A stretch of DNA of 64,000 nt from Psychrobacter namhaensis (GTDB lineage: Bacteria > Pseudomonadota > Gammaproteobacteria > Pseudomonadales > Moraxellaceae): the NCBI RefSeq assembly GCF_016107545.1, contig NZ_JABASS010000006.1:1-64000 (forward strand), given 5' to 3'. A program made the position numbers and the translations under genes. Below are positions 28,013 to 37,823 of the stretch, piece by piece; position 1 is the first letter of the stretch; every line of letters starts with the position of its first letter. Under the pieces are notes generated by a model. That model did not search any database. It was not told the origin of the DNA and was given only the letters and a program-made list of their open reading frames with translations.

Positions 28013-28212
28013 AAAAGATCCTTTGCTTAATTGGCTTGTAATGGGGATATAGGAGTAAACGAATCGCTAAATACAGTAGAGAGGTTTAAATAACTTGTTT
28101 GACTGTTTACTCGTGAATAAATAGTCAAATGAATGGGTAGTTAAATGAACAAAAATAAATGGTTAGCGCTATGATAACATTTTTTCTAATTTATTGGCAT
28201 TTTACCAATGTC

Positions 28213-28995
28213 TTATAAACGCATCTGTATACCTTGTGCTGCCATGTATTCTTTGGCTTCTAAAACCGTATACTCCCCAAAATGGAAGATACTGGCGGCG
28301 AGCACTGCATCGACGCCGCCTTCTAAGACGCCTTCGGCCAAATGTTGTAAGTTACCAACGCCGCCCGAGGCAATCACAGGGACGTTGACGCAGCTGGTGA
28401 TGTGTTGCATGAGCGCCAAATCATAGCCTTTTTTGGTGCCATCACCATCCATCGAGGTGACCAACAACTCGCCTGCACCCAGCTCTGCCATTTTGCTGGC
28501 CCACGCGACGGCATCAATACCAGTGGGCTTGCGACCACCATGGGTAAAAATCTCCCAACGCGGCATAACAATGCCATCAACGGTAATATCATCGACGCGT
28601 TTGGCATCAATGGCCACAACGATACACTGATTGCCGAATTTTTGCGCGGCTTCGCCCACAAACTCAGGGGTAAAGACAGCGGCTGAATTAATCGCGACTT
28701 TGTCCGCGCCAGCATTCAGCAAATTACGAATATCGGCGATTTTACGCACGCCACCGCCGACCGTTAAGGGCACAAATACGGTCTCTGCCATGCGTTCAAC
28801 GGTATGATACGTGGTATCGCGCTCATCATTGGTGGCAGTAATGTCCAAAAAGGTAATCTCATCGGCGCCTTGCTCGTTGTAGCGTTTTGCCACTTCGACA
28901 GGGTCGCCTGCGTCTTTAATATCGACAAACTGCACGCCCTTGACCACGCGGCCATTGTCCACGTCCAAACAAGGAATGATACGCTTTGCTAACAT
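28213..28995 (-). CDS. hisF: imidazole glycerol phosphate synthase cyclase subunit HisF
   Basis: Forms the TIM-barrel half of IGP synthase with HisH (not in the window), converting PRFAR and ammonia to IGP and AICAR in histidine synthesis. It is 260 residues. [19 protein letters not shown] at the start contains the first catalytic Asp in CLDVD, and [14 protein letters not shown] holds the second. The C-terminal barrel shows [13 protein letters not shown]. The ORF continues to a GTG at 29007, but AAGGTGA lies eight bases before the ATG at 28995, which gives the standard N-terminus. It is divergent from thrB. No other his gene is nearby. Confidence 0.96.
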   Translation of the reverse strand: MLAKRIIPCLDVDNGRVVKGVQFVDIKDAGDPVEVAKRYNEQGADEITFLDITATNDERDTTYHTVERMAETVFVPLTVGGGVRKIADIRNLLNAGADKVAINSAAVFTPEFVGEAAQKFGNQCIVVAIDAKRVDDITVDGIVMPRWEIFTHGGRKPTGIDAVAWASKMAELGAGELLVTSMDGDGTKKGYDLALMQHITSCVNVPVIASGGVGNLQHLAEGVLEGGVDAVLAASIFHFGEYTVLEAKEYMAAQGIQMRL

Positions 28996-29184
28996 AGGGT
29001 CTTTCACCTTATAATCAATTCATTCATAAGCGCTAGTCTAGCAAAATCACTGCCCTTTCAGGCAGGTTTTCGCAAGATTATTACGCTTTTCGCCACAGTT
29101 TGTTCATACGCGGTACAATTACTATTAGTACCCTCTATATCCACCTTGTTTAGCTTCTTATTCAATTGCCAAAAGTGAGATGTC

Positions 29185-30369
29185 ATGTCTGTATATACCC
29201 AGTTAACCGATGACCAATTCGCCGCCTTTTGCCAAAGCTTTGGCGTGTCATTTGCCCGTGCCATTCCGATTACGCAAGGCATCAAAAACTCTAACTGGTT
29301 TATTCAAACGACTGACGACGCAGCAGGCGCGCACTCTTACGTGTTTACCTTATTTGAAGAGCGTCCTCCTGCTGATATCGAAAAGATGGCAGTTATTCTC
29401 AATCAGTTGGATGGCAAGCTACCCGTTGCCGCGCCACTGGTCGTGATTGAGCCCGATGCGGCTAAAACGGGCTCTGATGGCGATAAACGCTATGTGATCC
29501 ATTATGAAGACAAAGCGATTACGCTGGTGCCTTGCCTTGCAGGAGCGCATCCAGAACAAACCACTCAAGCGATGTGTCATGAGATTGGCGCTGCCTTAGC
29601 ATTGTTACATGAAACCCTGCAAGCCCTGCAACCTAGCGAAAAATATGGCGTGCCTTTGTATCCATGGAGCGAGGTACGCGACCGTGAAATCCAATTTATG
29701 CCAAGTGACGAAGCCAAGCTGATGAGTGACATTTGGCGTGCTTATACCGATTTACCACTTGCAACCTTGCCAAAAGGCTTGTGTCATCTAGATATGTTTG
29801 CGGACAATACCTTGTGGCATTTGCAAAAAGGCGAGGCGCGTTTGACGGGGCTATTAGACTTTACCGAGGTCAGTGCCGAGCATTACGTCATGGATATTGC
29901 CATTACCATTAATGATTTTTGTACCACGTGGGGCGACGCTGAGCAAGGCGAATCGGTGAATTTTGACCGCAGTAAAATGGCAGCCTTTTTACAAGGATAT
30001 GAGTCTAAGCGTCCTCTTGGTACTGATGAAAAGCGCGCTTTACCTGTGATGCTGGCCAAAGCGGCGGTTATTTTTTGGTTATTGCGTCTAAATGTGATCC
30101 ACTATAACCGTACGGAAGGTCGTACGGGCGACAATATCATGGTCAAAAACCCTGACTTAATGAAACGTCTGTCTGCTTATCACTGGGCGCACGTAGAAAA
30201 AGCGCAAAGTACCGTTTTTGTACTCTTAAATGCGGACGTGAATACTGAGCAAGGCGGTCACATAATAGGTGTTTTTAGCAGCATTACCCAAGCGGAACAA
30301 GCGCGTGACGACTTATGCCATAGCGGTAACGTGTCAATCAAAGAATATACGCTAGATCACTGTCTGTAA
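29185..30369 (+). CDS. thrB: homoserine kinase (APH-type ThrB) with extra C-terminal domain
   Basis: Threonine pathway enzyme that phosphorylates homoserine, here of the aminoglycoside-phosphotransferase-fold type. N-terminal TQGIKNSNWFIQT is the family signature. The kinase catalytic loop is CHLDMFADNTLW with LTGLLDFTEV as the metal-binding segment. Such ThrB proteins usually have about 315-320 residues; this one has 394. The last about 55 residues (VFVLLNADVN, then HIIGVFSSITQAEQARDDL and SIKEYTLD) look like a small separate domain, resembling the DUF7336 pattern. The ATG follows AGTGAGATGTC. It probably heads a unit with the two genes downstream. Confidence 0.9.
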   Translation: MSVYTQLTDDQFAAFCQSFGVSFARAIPITQGIKNSNWFIQTTDDAAGAHSYVFTLFEERPPADIEKMAVILNQLDGKLPVAAPLVVIEPDAAKTGSDGDKRYVIHYEDKAITLVPCLAGAHPEQTTQAMCHEIGAALALLHETLQALQPSEKYGVPLYPWSEVRDREIQFMPSDEAKLMSDIWRAYTDLPLATLPKGLCHLDMFADNTLWHLQKGEARLTGLLDFTEVSAEHYVMDIAITINDFCTTWGDAEQGESVNFDRSKMAAFLQGYESKRPLGTDEKRALPVMLAKAAVIFWLLRLNVIHYNRTEGRTGDNIMVKNPDLMKRLSAYHWAHVEKAQSTVFVLLNADVNTEQGGHIIGVFSSITQAEQARDDLCHSGNVSIKEYTLDHCL

Positions 30370-30417
30370 ACACGGCTTATTCATTTATTCCTGTCTCTAC
30401 ACTATAAAGGTGCTCCC

Positions 30418-30732
30418 ATGACCGATCAAATTGATAACTGGCACAAACTGGCACGCTACGACACCAATATGCAAGGCGAGCTGCATGCCAATCTGCTACG
30501 CAATAACGGTATTACCGTCTCCTTGCAACCGCTAAGCGCGATGCCAGGTATGAACTCAGGGGTTGTATTGTGGATACAAGATACCGATCTGGCACATGCC
30601 CAGCGTATTCTAAATAGTATCGATACGGAGGGAGACACCGCTCCTTATGAGATGCTTGATGAACCGGCAGACACCACTATAAATGCCACTTTAAATCCTG
30701 CAAAAGACAACGATAACGGCGGTAATCTATAA
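30418..30732 (+). CDS. DUF2007 domain protein
   Basis: A 104-residue cytosolic protein. The first about 75 residues fit the DUF2007 fold: WHKLARYDTNMQGELHANLLRNNGI, then GVVLWIQDTDLAHAQRIL, where DUF2007 proteins have an (E/Q)AELxxxxLxxxGI helix and a final beta-alpha unit. The C-terminus is acidic and Asn-rich. DUF2007 is described as a putative signal-transducing domain without firm function. Its stop codon abuts the ATG of the amidotransferase gene, so the two are cotranscribed; thrB ends 48 bp upstream. Confidence 0.75.
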   Translation: MTDQIDNWHKLARYDTNMQGELHANLLRNNGITVSLQPLSAMPGMNSGVVLWIQDTDLAHAQRILNSIDTEGDTAPYEMLDEPADTTINATLNPAKDNDNGGNL

Positions 30733-31656
30733 ATGTGTCAACTCTTAGGGATGAACTGTAATACGCCAACCGATATTGGTTTTAGCTTTGCCGGTTTTCG
30801 CAAGCGCGGCGGCATGACTGACAGCCATGAAGATGGCTTTGGCATTGCGTTTTTTGAGCGTAGTGACTGCTCTAATCATGAACGCTCCAATCGTGACGAA
30901 TCGGTAAATACCTCAACTGGACTGCGCTTGTTTCACGACAACCGTCCCAGTCACTTATCGCCCGTTGCCGATCTGGTCAATAACTATCCCATTAAGGCCA
31001 TGAATGTCATCGCTCATATTCGTAAAGCCACCCAAGGGCAGAACTGTTTGGCGAATACCCATCCTTTTGTCCGTGAAGTCTGGGGCGAGCAGTGGGTGTT
31101 TGCTCATAATGGGCAGATGAATAGTGAGTTTATTAAACGCTGTCAGCGTCTGCAAGACAATGGTAACGCCGCGCATTGCCAACCCGTCGGTTCAACCGAT
31201 TCTGAAATGGCGTTTTGTTATTTGGTGAATCGCCTAAAAAGCAGTTTTAAAACCCGCCCTGATGACCAAACGCTGTTTAATTTTTTGACCACGCAATGTC
31301 GCTATTTATCGGCCAATGGTTTATTTAATTGCCTGATATCAAACGGTAAATGGCAATTGGCTTACGCGGGTAGTTTATTGTTTTATCTCACGCGTCAAGC
31401 ACCGTTTGGTGAGGCGAAATTGGCCGATGATGATTTGGCGATTAATTTTGGCGACGTCACCACCGATAAAGACAAAGTAACGATTCTAGTGACCGTGCCG
31501 CTCACTGAAAATGAAAAATGGCAGCAGCTTGCGGTCAATGAGTGTCTTATCTTTCAAGACGGCGACGTGATTTACAAAGACAGTCCTAGCCAGCGTAAGT
31601 TTTTAACAATTGAGGAAGGAGTTGCGATTGCCCGAGCGGTTGGGGCAAGTGTTTAA
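30733..31656 (+). CDS. class II glutamine amidotransferase (YafJ family)
   Basis: A 307-residue Ntn-type glutaminase. The processed N-terminus CQLLGMNCNTP supplies the nucleophile Cys2. DSHEDGFGIAFF, AHIRKATQG, NTHPFVREVWGEQWVFAHNGQ and VGSTDSEMAFCY are the conserved glutamine-binding blocks of YafJ-type proteins. No synthase domain is attached, so the acceptor of the released ammonia is unknown. The gene starts directly after the DUF2007 stop with no gap and ends ten bases from the convergent YchJ-like gene, with no terminator visible in between. Confidence 0.88.
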   Translation: MCQLLGMNCNTPTDIGFSFAGFRKRGGMTDSHEDGFGIAFFERSDCSNHERSNRDESVNTSTGLRLFHDNRPSHLSPVADLVNNYPIKAMNVIAHIRKATQGQNCLANTHPFVREVWGEQWVFAHNGQMNSEFIKRCQRLQDNGNAAHCQPVGSTDSEMAFCYLVNRLKSSFKTRPDDQTLFNFLTTQCRYLSANGLFNCLISNGKWQLAYAGSLLFYLTRQAPFGEAKLADDDLAINFGDVTTDKDKVTILVTVPLTENEKWQQLAVNECLIFQDGDVIYKDSPSQRKFLTIEEGVAIARAVGASV

Positions 31657-31666
31657 GGCTGCGCTG

Positions 31667-32206
31667 TTAAATCAAATAACTCCCACAACAGCGTTTAAAC
31701 TTTTCTCCAGACCCGCAAATACACGGCTGCTTTTGGGTGACAGTCATCGCCACTGTTGGGTCTAAAAAATACCAGCGCGCGTCATGACATGCTTTGTCTG
31801 CTACCTTTACAAAGGCAGACAGCTCATGATGCGCCTGTATACCGCCTACGGTATTAAAATAGGCCTTAAACGCCACCTGTGCATGGTGCTTACCAAGCTG
31901 TGGCACGTGTTGTACGATTTCCAATCCTGCCCAATCTGTCTCTTTTGCCCACGTTTCAATCGCTTTTTCATCAAGCAATGCTTGCTGGGCGGGTAACGTG
32001 GTCTTAACGATATAATCGGGTTTTACCAAAACAAAGGCGCTGTATCGCGTGCGCATCAGTCGCTCGGCTGTGTCCGCTGTGATACCGCCCAGCCGAGCAA
32101 CGTCGTCATGATAGGGCTGACAGCAATCCTGATACGCCAATACCGAGCTGATAGCGTTTGAGACTGGATGGATCTGGCAAGGACAAGTGTGTGGATTGAA
32201 TGGCAT
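31667..32206 (-). CDS. YchJ family protein with SEC-C metal-binding motif
   Basis: A 179-residue UPF0225/YchJ-like protein. The N-terminus has CPCQIHP and a later CCQPYHD segment, RLMRTRYSAFVL is the family signature, and the protein ends in the SEC-C motif CICGSGEKFKRCCG, a zinc-binding element also found in SecA. The central domain has an NTF2-like fold in structures of the family. Function unknown. It is read from the same strand as the YdjM-like gene, 44 bp downstream of it, so they may be cotranscribed. Confidence 0.87.
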   Translation of the reverse strand: MPFNPHTCPCQIHPVSNAISSVLAYQDCCQPYHDDVARLGGITADTAERLMRTRYSAFVLVKPDYIVKTTLPAQQALLDEKAIETWAKETDWAGLEIVQHVPQLGKHHAQVAFKAYFNTVGGIQAHHELSAFVKVADKACHDARWYFLDPTVAMTVTQKQPCICGSGEKFKRCCGSYLI

Positions 32207-32250
32207 ATGTTACTCTGATTTTTATGTTGGTTTGAATGGCGGTATAGATT

Positions 32251-32967
32251 TTAACGCAGCATGTTTTCTATCATCTCAGGCAGCATACCCACTTTTAGCT
32301 GAGCCCATGCTGAAGGGTCGCTTAGTCTTGACCAAAACAACTCAAAGGGCGGGGCGGCGTATACCAATAGCACCACAGTGGCATATAAAAGCAGATACCA
32401 CCATTTGTCTTTATGTTGATAAAACTTCATGGCGGTACCGGATGAGCGCTTCATTTTCATGTTAGACAAATTGACGCTATACAGCTCATCTAATAACAAA
32501 TGTACCAATGCACCGATAAACAGAAAAGAACCATAAAACCAGCTGATCGTCAGTGGCAGCTGCAACCCGTAGTAGCTGAGACAGGTCAACCCCAATCCCA
32601 GTATCGCCATGTAAGGGACAGAATGGATCACGCCACGATGCACGGTCATGGTGGTAAAAACAGAGAAAACCACATACCGCATAAAGCCATAACCAACCAG
32701 CCATAACACTATCAACGCCAGTAGGCTCAGCTCACTGCGCCAGTGCATGACCAAACCAAAGGCAAATACAAAAGAGATAATGTTGAAACCCAGCTTGATT
32801 GGGGTTGAGTTATCAGAGTCTAAATCTGGCAACAATCCACCGATAGTACCAAGCGCCACACACATCAAAAATCCCGAATCATCAATCAATCCCGCTTTAT
32901 AAACCGTTAAACTTAGCGTACCACTGACCATGAAAGCGACATTTAAGTGGGTGTTAAAATTTGCCAT
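32251..32967 (-). CDS. YdjM family inner-membrane metal-dependent hydrolase
   Basis: A 238-residue polytopic membrane protein with the pattern of the YdjM/LexA-binding membrane hydrolase family: N-terminal FNTHLNVAF, GTIGGLLPDLDSDNS, HRGVIHSVPYMAILG and HLLLDELYSVNL. These conserved His/Asp residues look like a metal site within the membrane. About five to six TM helices are visible. The biochemical substrate is not known. It probably forms a two-gene unit with the YchJ-like gene downstream. Confidence 0.85.
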   Translation of the reverse strand: MANFNTHLNVAFMVSGTLSLTVYKAGLIDDSGFLMCVALGTIGGLLPDLDSDNSTPIKLGFNIISFVFAFGLVMHWRSELSLLALIVLWLVGYGFMRYVVFSVFTTMTVHRGVIHSVPYMAILGLGLTCLSYYGLQLPLTISWFYGSFLFIGALVHLLLDELYSVNLSNMKMKRSSGTAMKFYQHKDKWWYLLLYATVVLLVYAAPPFELFWSRLSDPSAWAQLKVGMLPEMIENMLR

Positions 32968-33362
32968 AAGAACTCATTAATAAATAGCGCCAAGAACTGC
33001 CATATCAAACCGCTTATCTAGCAGTAAAAAAGCGCTACATCATACCATAGACCGACCGTACGTCTAATAGGAATGGCTCTTATCTATAGAGCAGGAAACC
33101 CTTATTACGGTTACGATTATGCCACGATTTGACAACGTCTAGGCGTTAACAAATGACCCTATGTTTGTTATGGTAATAGCAAGTTATTGTTAAGTATTAA
33201 ATAGATGCTTATCTATTTTGTGACCTTAAACCTATGTCTCCCTATTTCCAACAATGGATATTGTGAATAAAAATGGATCAATCATCTGTCTAGCCACCAC
33301 TTCTTAGCCCAAGCATACCAGCGTTTGCGGTTAGGGTTTATAACAACGATAAGGAAGCTACC
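32968..33362. other. intergenic region upstream of acnA
   Basis: 395 bp between the divergent YdjM-like gene and acnA. A TTGACA occurs at 33129-33134, but the best -10 at proper spacing (AATGAC) is poor, so I do not call a promoter. No ORF with a ribosome site or RNA gene is evident. Confidence 0.5.
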
Positions 33363-36203
33363 ATGAGTGACATTTTCAATGTAAAAGACACTATCTCGGT
33401 CGATGGCAAGGATCATGCCTATTACAGTTTGCCCAAGTTGACCAAAACCTTTGAGAACATTAGCAAGCTGCCATTTTGCATGAAAATCGTATTAGAGAAT
33501 CTATTACGGAATGAGGATGGTGGTCAATCTGTCGGTGAAAACCATATCGAAGCCGTTGCCAATTGGGATGCGGGCGCTGAAGCGTCAAAAGAAATTGCCT
33601 TTATGCCAGCCCGTGTCGTCTTACAAGATTTCACGGGTGTGCCATCGGTGGTCGATTTGGCAGCCATGCGTGATGCCGTGGTTGAGCTGGGCGGTAAGGC
33701 GGAGCAAATCAATCCGTTTATTCCGAGCGAGCTTGTGGTCGATCACTCAGTACAAGTGGACGCCTATGGCCGCGAAGATGCGTTGGATCTGAATGAAAAA
33801 ATTGAATTTAAGCGCAATAATGAGCGTTATGAGTTCTTACATTGGGGTCGTAATGCTTTTGAAAACTTCGTTGTGGTACCACCAGCGACGGGCATTGTGC
33901 ATCAGGTAAACCTTGAGTACTTAGCACGTGTGGTCATGGCAGCCGAAGTGGAAGGAGAGCTGACAGCGTATCCTGATACTGTTTTTGGGACGGACAGCCA
34001 TACGACGATGATTAATGGTATTGGCGTGCTTGGTTGGGGTGTGGGCGGTATTGAAGCAGAAGCGGCAATGCTCGGTCAGCCATCCTCCATGCTCATTCCT
34101 CAGGTCGTCGGTTTTGAGTTGACGGGTAAGCTGACTGAAGGCGTCACCGCAACGGATTTGGTATTACGTGTGGTTGAGATGCTACGGGCCCATGGCGTAG
34201 TGGGTAAGTTTGTGGAGTTCTATGGGGAGGGGCTGCACAGTATGCCGCTCGCTGACCGTGCCACCATTGCCAATATGTCGCCAGAATATGGCGCAACGTG
34301 CGGTATTTTCCCCATTGACCAAATGGCGATTGATTATCTGCGCCTATCGGGCCGTGATGAGACGCAAATTGAGTTGGTCGAAAAATATGCGAAAGCACAA
34401 GGTCTGTGGCACGATGCGGATACGCCAGCTGCAACCTACTCAAGTAAGCTGGAGCTGGATTTAGCGTCCGTACAGCCAGCCCTTGCTGGTCCTAACTTGC
34501 CGCAGCAACGTATCAACCTATCTGACATGCACGAAAAATTCGGTGAAACGTTAGCAAAAATGACCAAAGACCGCAAATCAGAAATCGAAGGTAAGGTACG
34601 TTTTGATCAAGAGGGCGGCGAGCAAGTACAAGCCGAAACTTTAGCAGCGGAACCAAAGATTGAGGTTGACACACATAGTGAAGATAACAGTCAGTACCAG
34701 CCTGCTAACAATGTGTTCTCAAGCGTCAATATTGATGATAAGCAGCATGAATTACGTGACGGTTCAGTGGTCATTGCGGCCATAACTTCTTGTACCAACA
34801 CCTCAAACCCTGCGGTCATGATTGGGGCAGGTTTGGTAGCCAAAAAAGCGGCGGCAAAAGGCCTCAAAGCCAAGCCTTGGGTAAAAACTTCATTAGCGCC
34901 AGGGTCTAAGGTGGTCACAGACTACCTAGAAAAAACCAAACTGATGGATGAGCTAGAAAAAACCGGTTTTTATCTAGTGGGCTATGGTTGTACGACCTGT
35001 ATCGGTAACTCAGGACCACTTCCTGAAGAAATTGAAAAAGGTATCGAAAAAAACGACTTGGTTGCTGCTGCCGTGTTATCAGGTAACCGTAACTTTGAAG
35101 GTCGTATTCACTCCCATGTTAAGGCCAGTTACTTAGCGTCGCCGCCACTGGTTGTCGCCTATGCCTTGGCGGGGACGGTTGACATTGACTTGACGACACA
35201 TCCGCTAGGACAGGATCAAGACGGTAATGATGTGTTCTTAAAAGACATCTGGCCTACCTCAGAAGAGATTAATGAGCTGATTGCCAATAATATCGATGCG
35301 GATATGTTCCGCAAAAACTATGGCGAAGTGTTCGATGGTAGCGCAGCGTGGAATGCGATTAGCTCAGCGGACAGTCAGCTGTATCCATGGGATGAAGGCT
35401 CAACGTACATCAAAAATCCACCGTTCTTTGATGGTATGACGATGGAACCAGAAGGTATTCCTGATATTGAAGGTGCTCGTATTTTAGGTTTGTTTGGTGA
35501 CTCAATCACCACCGATCATATCTCACCAGCAGGTAATATCGATCCAGACTCGCCAGCGGGTAAATACTTACAAGAGCGCGGCGTGATGGAAGCGGACTTC
35601 AACAGCTATGGTTCACGCCGTGGTAATGATGCGGTCATGACCCGTGGTACTTTTGCTAATATTCGCATCAAAAACACCATGATGAACGGTAAAGAAGGTG
35701 GCTACACTTATTACTTCAAAGATGATAACGCGACGCTAGCAGATGGCGAAGAAATGCCTATCTATAACGCTGCGATGAAGTATAAGGAAGACGAGCGCCC
35801 ATTAGTCGTGCTTGGCGGCGCAGAGTATGGCTCTGGCTCTAGTCGTGACTGGGCGGCTAAAGGCACGATTTTACTGGGTGTAAAAGCGGTGCTGACCAGC
35901 TCGTTTGAGCGTATTCACCGTTCGAACCTAGTCGGTATGGGCGTATTACCATTGACCTTTAAAGACGGTGAAAACGCAGACACCTATAAGCTTGATGGGT
36001 CAGAAGTGCTTAGCATCACTGGTTTGGATAATGGCGAGAGCAAGACCGCGACAGTCACGGCTACCCGTGCTGATGGTTCGACTGAGACCTTTGATGTCAA
36101 CGTGATGCTACAGACACCAAAAGAACGTGAGTATGTGCGTCATGGCGGGGTGTTGCACTATGTCCTACGTCAATTGGCCGCGGATAGTAAAAACGCTGCA
36201 TAA
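33363..36203 (+). CDS. acnA: aconitate hydratase A
   Basis: TCA-cycle [4Fe-4S] enzyme interconverting citrate and isocitrate. It is 946 residues, against 891 in E. coli AcnA. The cluster ligands are Cys477 (ITSCTNTSNP) and Cys543/Cys546 (GYGCTTCIGNSG). VFGTDSHTTMINGIGVLGWGV, LFGDSITTDHISPAG and GAEYGSGSSRDWAAKG carry the active-site residues. The extra length is mainly an acidic, low-complexity insertion of about 42 residues just before Cys477. AAGGAA precedes the ATG by seven bases. Single-gene unit with its own terminator. Confidence 0.96.
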   Translation: MSDIFNVKDTISVDGKDHAYYSLPKLTKTFENISKLPFCMKIVLENLLRNEDGGQSVGENHIEAVANWDAGAEASKEIAFMPARVVLQDFTGVPSVVDLAAMRDAVVELGGKAEQINPFIPSELVVDHSVQVDAYGREDALDLNEKIEFKRNNERYEFLHWGRNAFENFVVVPPATGIVHQVNLEYLARVVMAAEVEGELTAYPDTVFGTDSHTTMINGIGVLGWGVGGIEAEAAMLGQPSSMLIPQVVGFELTGKLTEGVTATDLVLRVVEMLRAHGVVGKFVEFYGEGLHSMPLADRATIANMSPEYGATCGIFPIDQMAIDYLRLSGRDETQIELVEKYAKAQGLWHDADTPAATYSSKLELDLASVQPALAGPNLPQQRINLSDMHEKFGETLAKMTKDRKSEIEGKVRFDQEGGEQVQAETLAAEPKIEVDTHSEDNSQYQPANNVFSSVNIDDKQHELRDGSVVIAAITSCTNTSNPAVMIGAGLVAKKAAAKGLKAKPWVKTSLAPGSKVVTDYLEKTKLMDELEKTGFYLVGYGCTTCIGNSGPLPEEIEKGIEKNDLVAAAVLSGNRNFEGRIHSHVKASYLASPPLVVAYALAGTVDIDLTTHPLGQDQDGNDVFLKDIWPTSEEINELIANNIDADMFRKNYGEVFDGSAAWNAISSADSQLYPWDEGSTYIKNPPFFDGMTMEPEGIPDIEGARILGLFGDSITTDHISPAGNIDPDSPAGKYLQERGVMEADFNSYGSRRGNDAVMTRGTFANIRIKNTMMNGKEGGYTYYFKDDNATLADGEEMPIYNAAMKYKEDERPLVVLGGAEYGSGSSRDWAAKGTILLGVKAVLTSSFERIHRSNLVGMGVLPLTFKDGENADTYKLDGSEVLSITGLDNGESKTATVTATRADGSTETFDVNVMLQTPKEREYVRHGGVLHYVLRQLAADSKNAA

Positions 36204-36228
36204 TGGCTCGTTAGTCTTAGTATGATAA

Positions 36229-36269
36229 AAAGCCCAATCCCAGTCAAAGTAGGGGATTGGGCTTTCTTT
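36229..36269 (+). terminator. intrinsic terminator of acnA
   Basis: A 13-bp stem AAAGCCCAATCCC / GGGATTGGGCTTT with an 11-nt loop, then CTTT. Confidence 0.88.
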
Positions 36270-36690
36270 GGGCGGTTATAAAGTGTTACGTGCATAGCAC
36301 GTTTAGACGCTACTCAATTTATAATAGGAGCCATCACTTTACTGTCTGTGTTGCGCTCTTTTTTATATATAGTCGATGCATTTAAAAAGTGTTATAGCGC
36401 TACTAGGATGAATTTTACGCAGCCTCTGTCTGTGTAGGCACAGCACGCAAGTAAAATTTGTGCTAGTAGCGCGTTTAAATTTATATAACCGTTTTATTTT
36501 CAACTGACCATAGTCTATTCCTATGTATTTTATAGAGTGGGGTGGATAATTTAGCGCAGTAATATCTGCAAATTGGCGCTTCTATTTATGTGGTGCATCT
36601 AATAAAACCTTAGGTTCTCAAGGACAAAAATTGGTATGACGTGTAGGGTAACTGCATCAACTTTTTAATTGATAAGACAGAAAACCTCAT
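36270..36690. other. non-coding stretch between acnA and the membrane protein gene
   Basis: AT-rich sequence between two terminators with no supported ORF or RNA gene. It belongs to the convergent space after acnA, and I see nothing further in it. Confidence 0.5.
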
Positions 36691-36721
36691 AAAAAAAAGC
36701 CCAGTTATAAACTGGGCTTTT
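36691..36721 (-). terminator. intrinsic terminator of the downstream minus-strand gene
   Basis: Stem AAAAGCCCAGTT / AACTGGGCTTTT with a 3-nt loop. On the minus strand it is followed by eight T. It lies 43 bp after the stop of the membrane protein gene. Confidence 0.9.
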
Positions 36722-36764
36722 CTCTACTTAAACTAAGTATTTTATTAATTATACTTATACTGTC

Positions 36765-37823
36765 TTAGCGAACATTATCACCGAGTGTGACAATAGGCTT
36801 GTTTAAGCGATAATTTGCAGCGGCACTTTTTGCACCCATAGTAGCTGCAACGAACGTTAAGATAGTGCTGATTAACCAAAATAGACCACTGTATAGCGCT
36901 GTTTTACGGGCAATCTCTTCAGCTTGTTGGAGGTTTTGATCGACTGTCTGTTGGGCCTGCGCAATATATTGCTCAGTTTGAGTTTTATACTCATTAAATG
37001 ATTGAGTCACTTCGTTACGTACTTCGACAGCCTGCGCTTCAGTTAGACCTTCTTGTTGTAAGCGATTGATAAGTTCAGGACCTTGTAGCGTTTGTTCAAT
37101 CGATGCCATACGCTGTTTTGCGTACTCATCGATGTTACGCCATGTGTCGACACTGGTGAAGTCCATAGCAGCAACATCATTTTGCGTGTTGTTGATCATC
37201 TCATCCAACACATTGGTTGTCGCTTCGATTTGTTGATCATTTAAATCCTGAGTGTTTTCAGCGACCATCGCACTGATATCAGCTTTGCTAATGTCTCCAG
37301 ATACGGTTTGATAGACTTGTTGAGCGGTTTGTTGTACTTGCTCTACCGTGCTATCGGGTGCGGCTACTGCTGCAGTACCAGCGGCTGATGTACTGGCTGC
37401 GGCTACGCCACCAGCGGTCTTAGCTACTGTGCTCACCGTGCTACCGACTACGTTACCAGCTGATGATAAAATGCCAGTTGCACTACTTAAGGTAAAAAAG
37501 GTGGTAAACAACACAATCAATGCGGCAGTTAATATACCAGTTAAGGTGGCATCTTTTGAGTCGATAGCCGTCCCATCACCGAATATGGCTTCAGGGGCTG
37601 AAAATTTAATGGCAAAATAACCAGCGACAAAAGCACTCACTAAAGCAGTAATGGCAGCATAAATACCACCAGCGATACTAGTGCCTTTTAAATCAAACGG
37701 TAAAAATGAGCTTAATACCAAAGCGAGGGCAATCATTGCCATGACTACGATCAGTCCTATGACAAGACCAGCAAGCACACCGCGCCACGATGGACGACGT
37801 TGGGGGGTATAAGTAGTTAACAT
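36765..37823 (-). CDS. membrane protein with large soluble central region, function unknown
   Basis: 352 residues. Two TM helices lie near the N-terminus (GVLAGLVIGLIVVMAMIALA and an Ala-rich helix at about 50-70), a third at about 95-115 and a last one at about 310-335 (LYSGLFWLISTILTF). Between them is a long Ala/Thr/Gln-rich, helical soluble segment (about 140-305) that looks like coiled coil. The first part resembles YrzE/TIGR04086-like small membrane proteins, but I do not recognise a function. The start at 37823 is preferred over 37829 because AAGGA then lies six bases upstream. Single gene. Confidence 0.7.
   Translation of the reverse strand: MLTTYTPQRRPSWRGVLAGLVIGLIVVMAMIALALVLSSFLPFDLKGTSIAGGIYAAITALVSAFVAGYFAIKFSAPEAIFGDGTAIDSKDATLTGILTAALIVLFTTFFTLSSATGILSSAGNVVGSTVSTVAKTAGGVAAASTSAAGTAAVAAPDSTVEQVQQTAQQVYQTVSGDISKADISAMVAENTQDLNDQQIEATTNVLDEMINNTQNDVAAMDFTSVDTWRNIDEYAKQRMASIEQTLQGPELINRLQQEGLTEAQAVEVRNEVTQSFNEYKTQTEQYIAQAQQTVDQNLQQAEEIARKTALYSGLFWLISTILTFVAATMGAKSAAANYRLNKPIVTLGDNVR

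Noticed and set aside
28013..28212. Possible FMN riboswitch upstream of ribH
   Set aside because: The conserved RFN-element sequence blocks are not present on the minus strand of this 200-bp gap.
33129..33157. TTGACA upstream of acnA as a promoter
   Set aside because: The -35 is perfect but the -10 at 17 bp (AATGAC) matches at only three positions.
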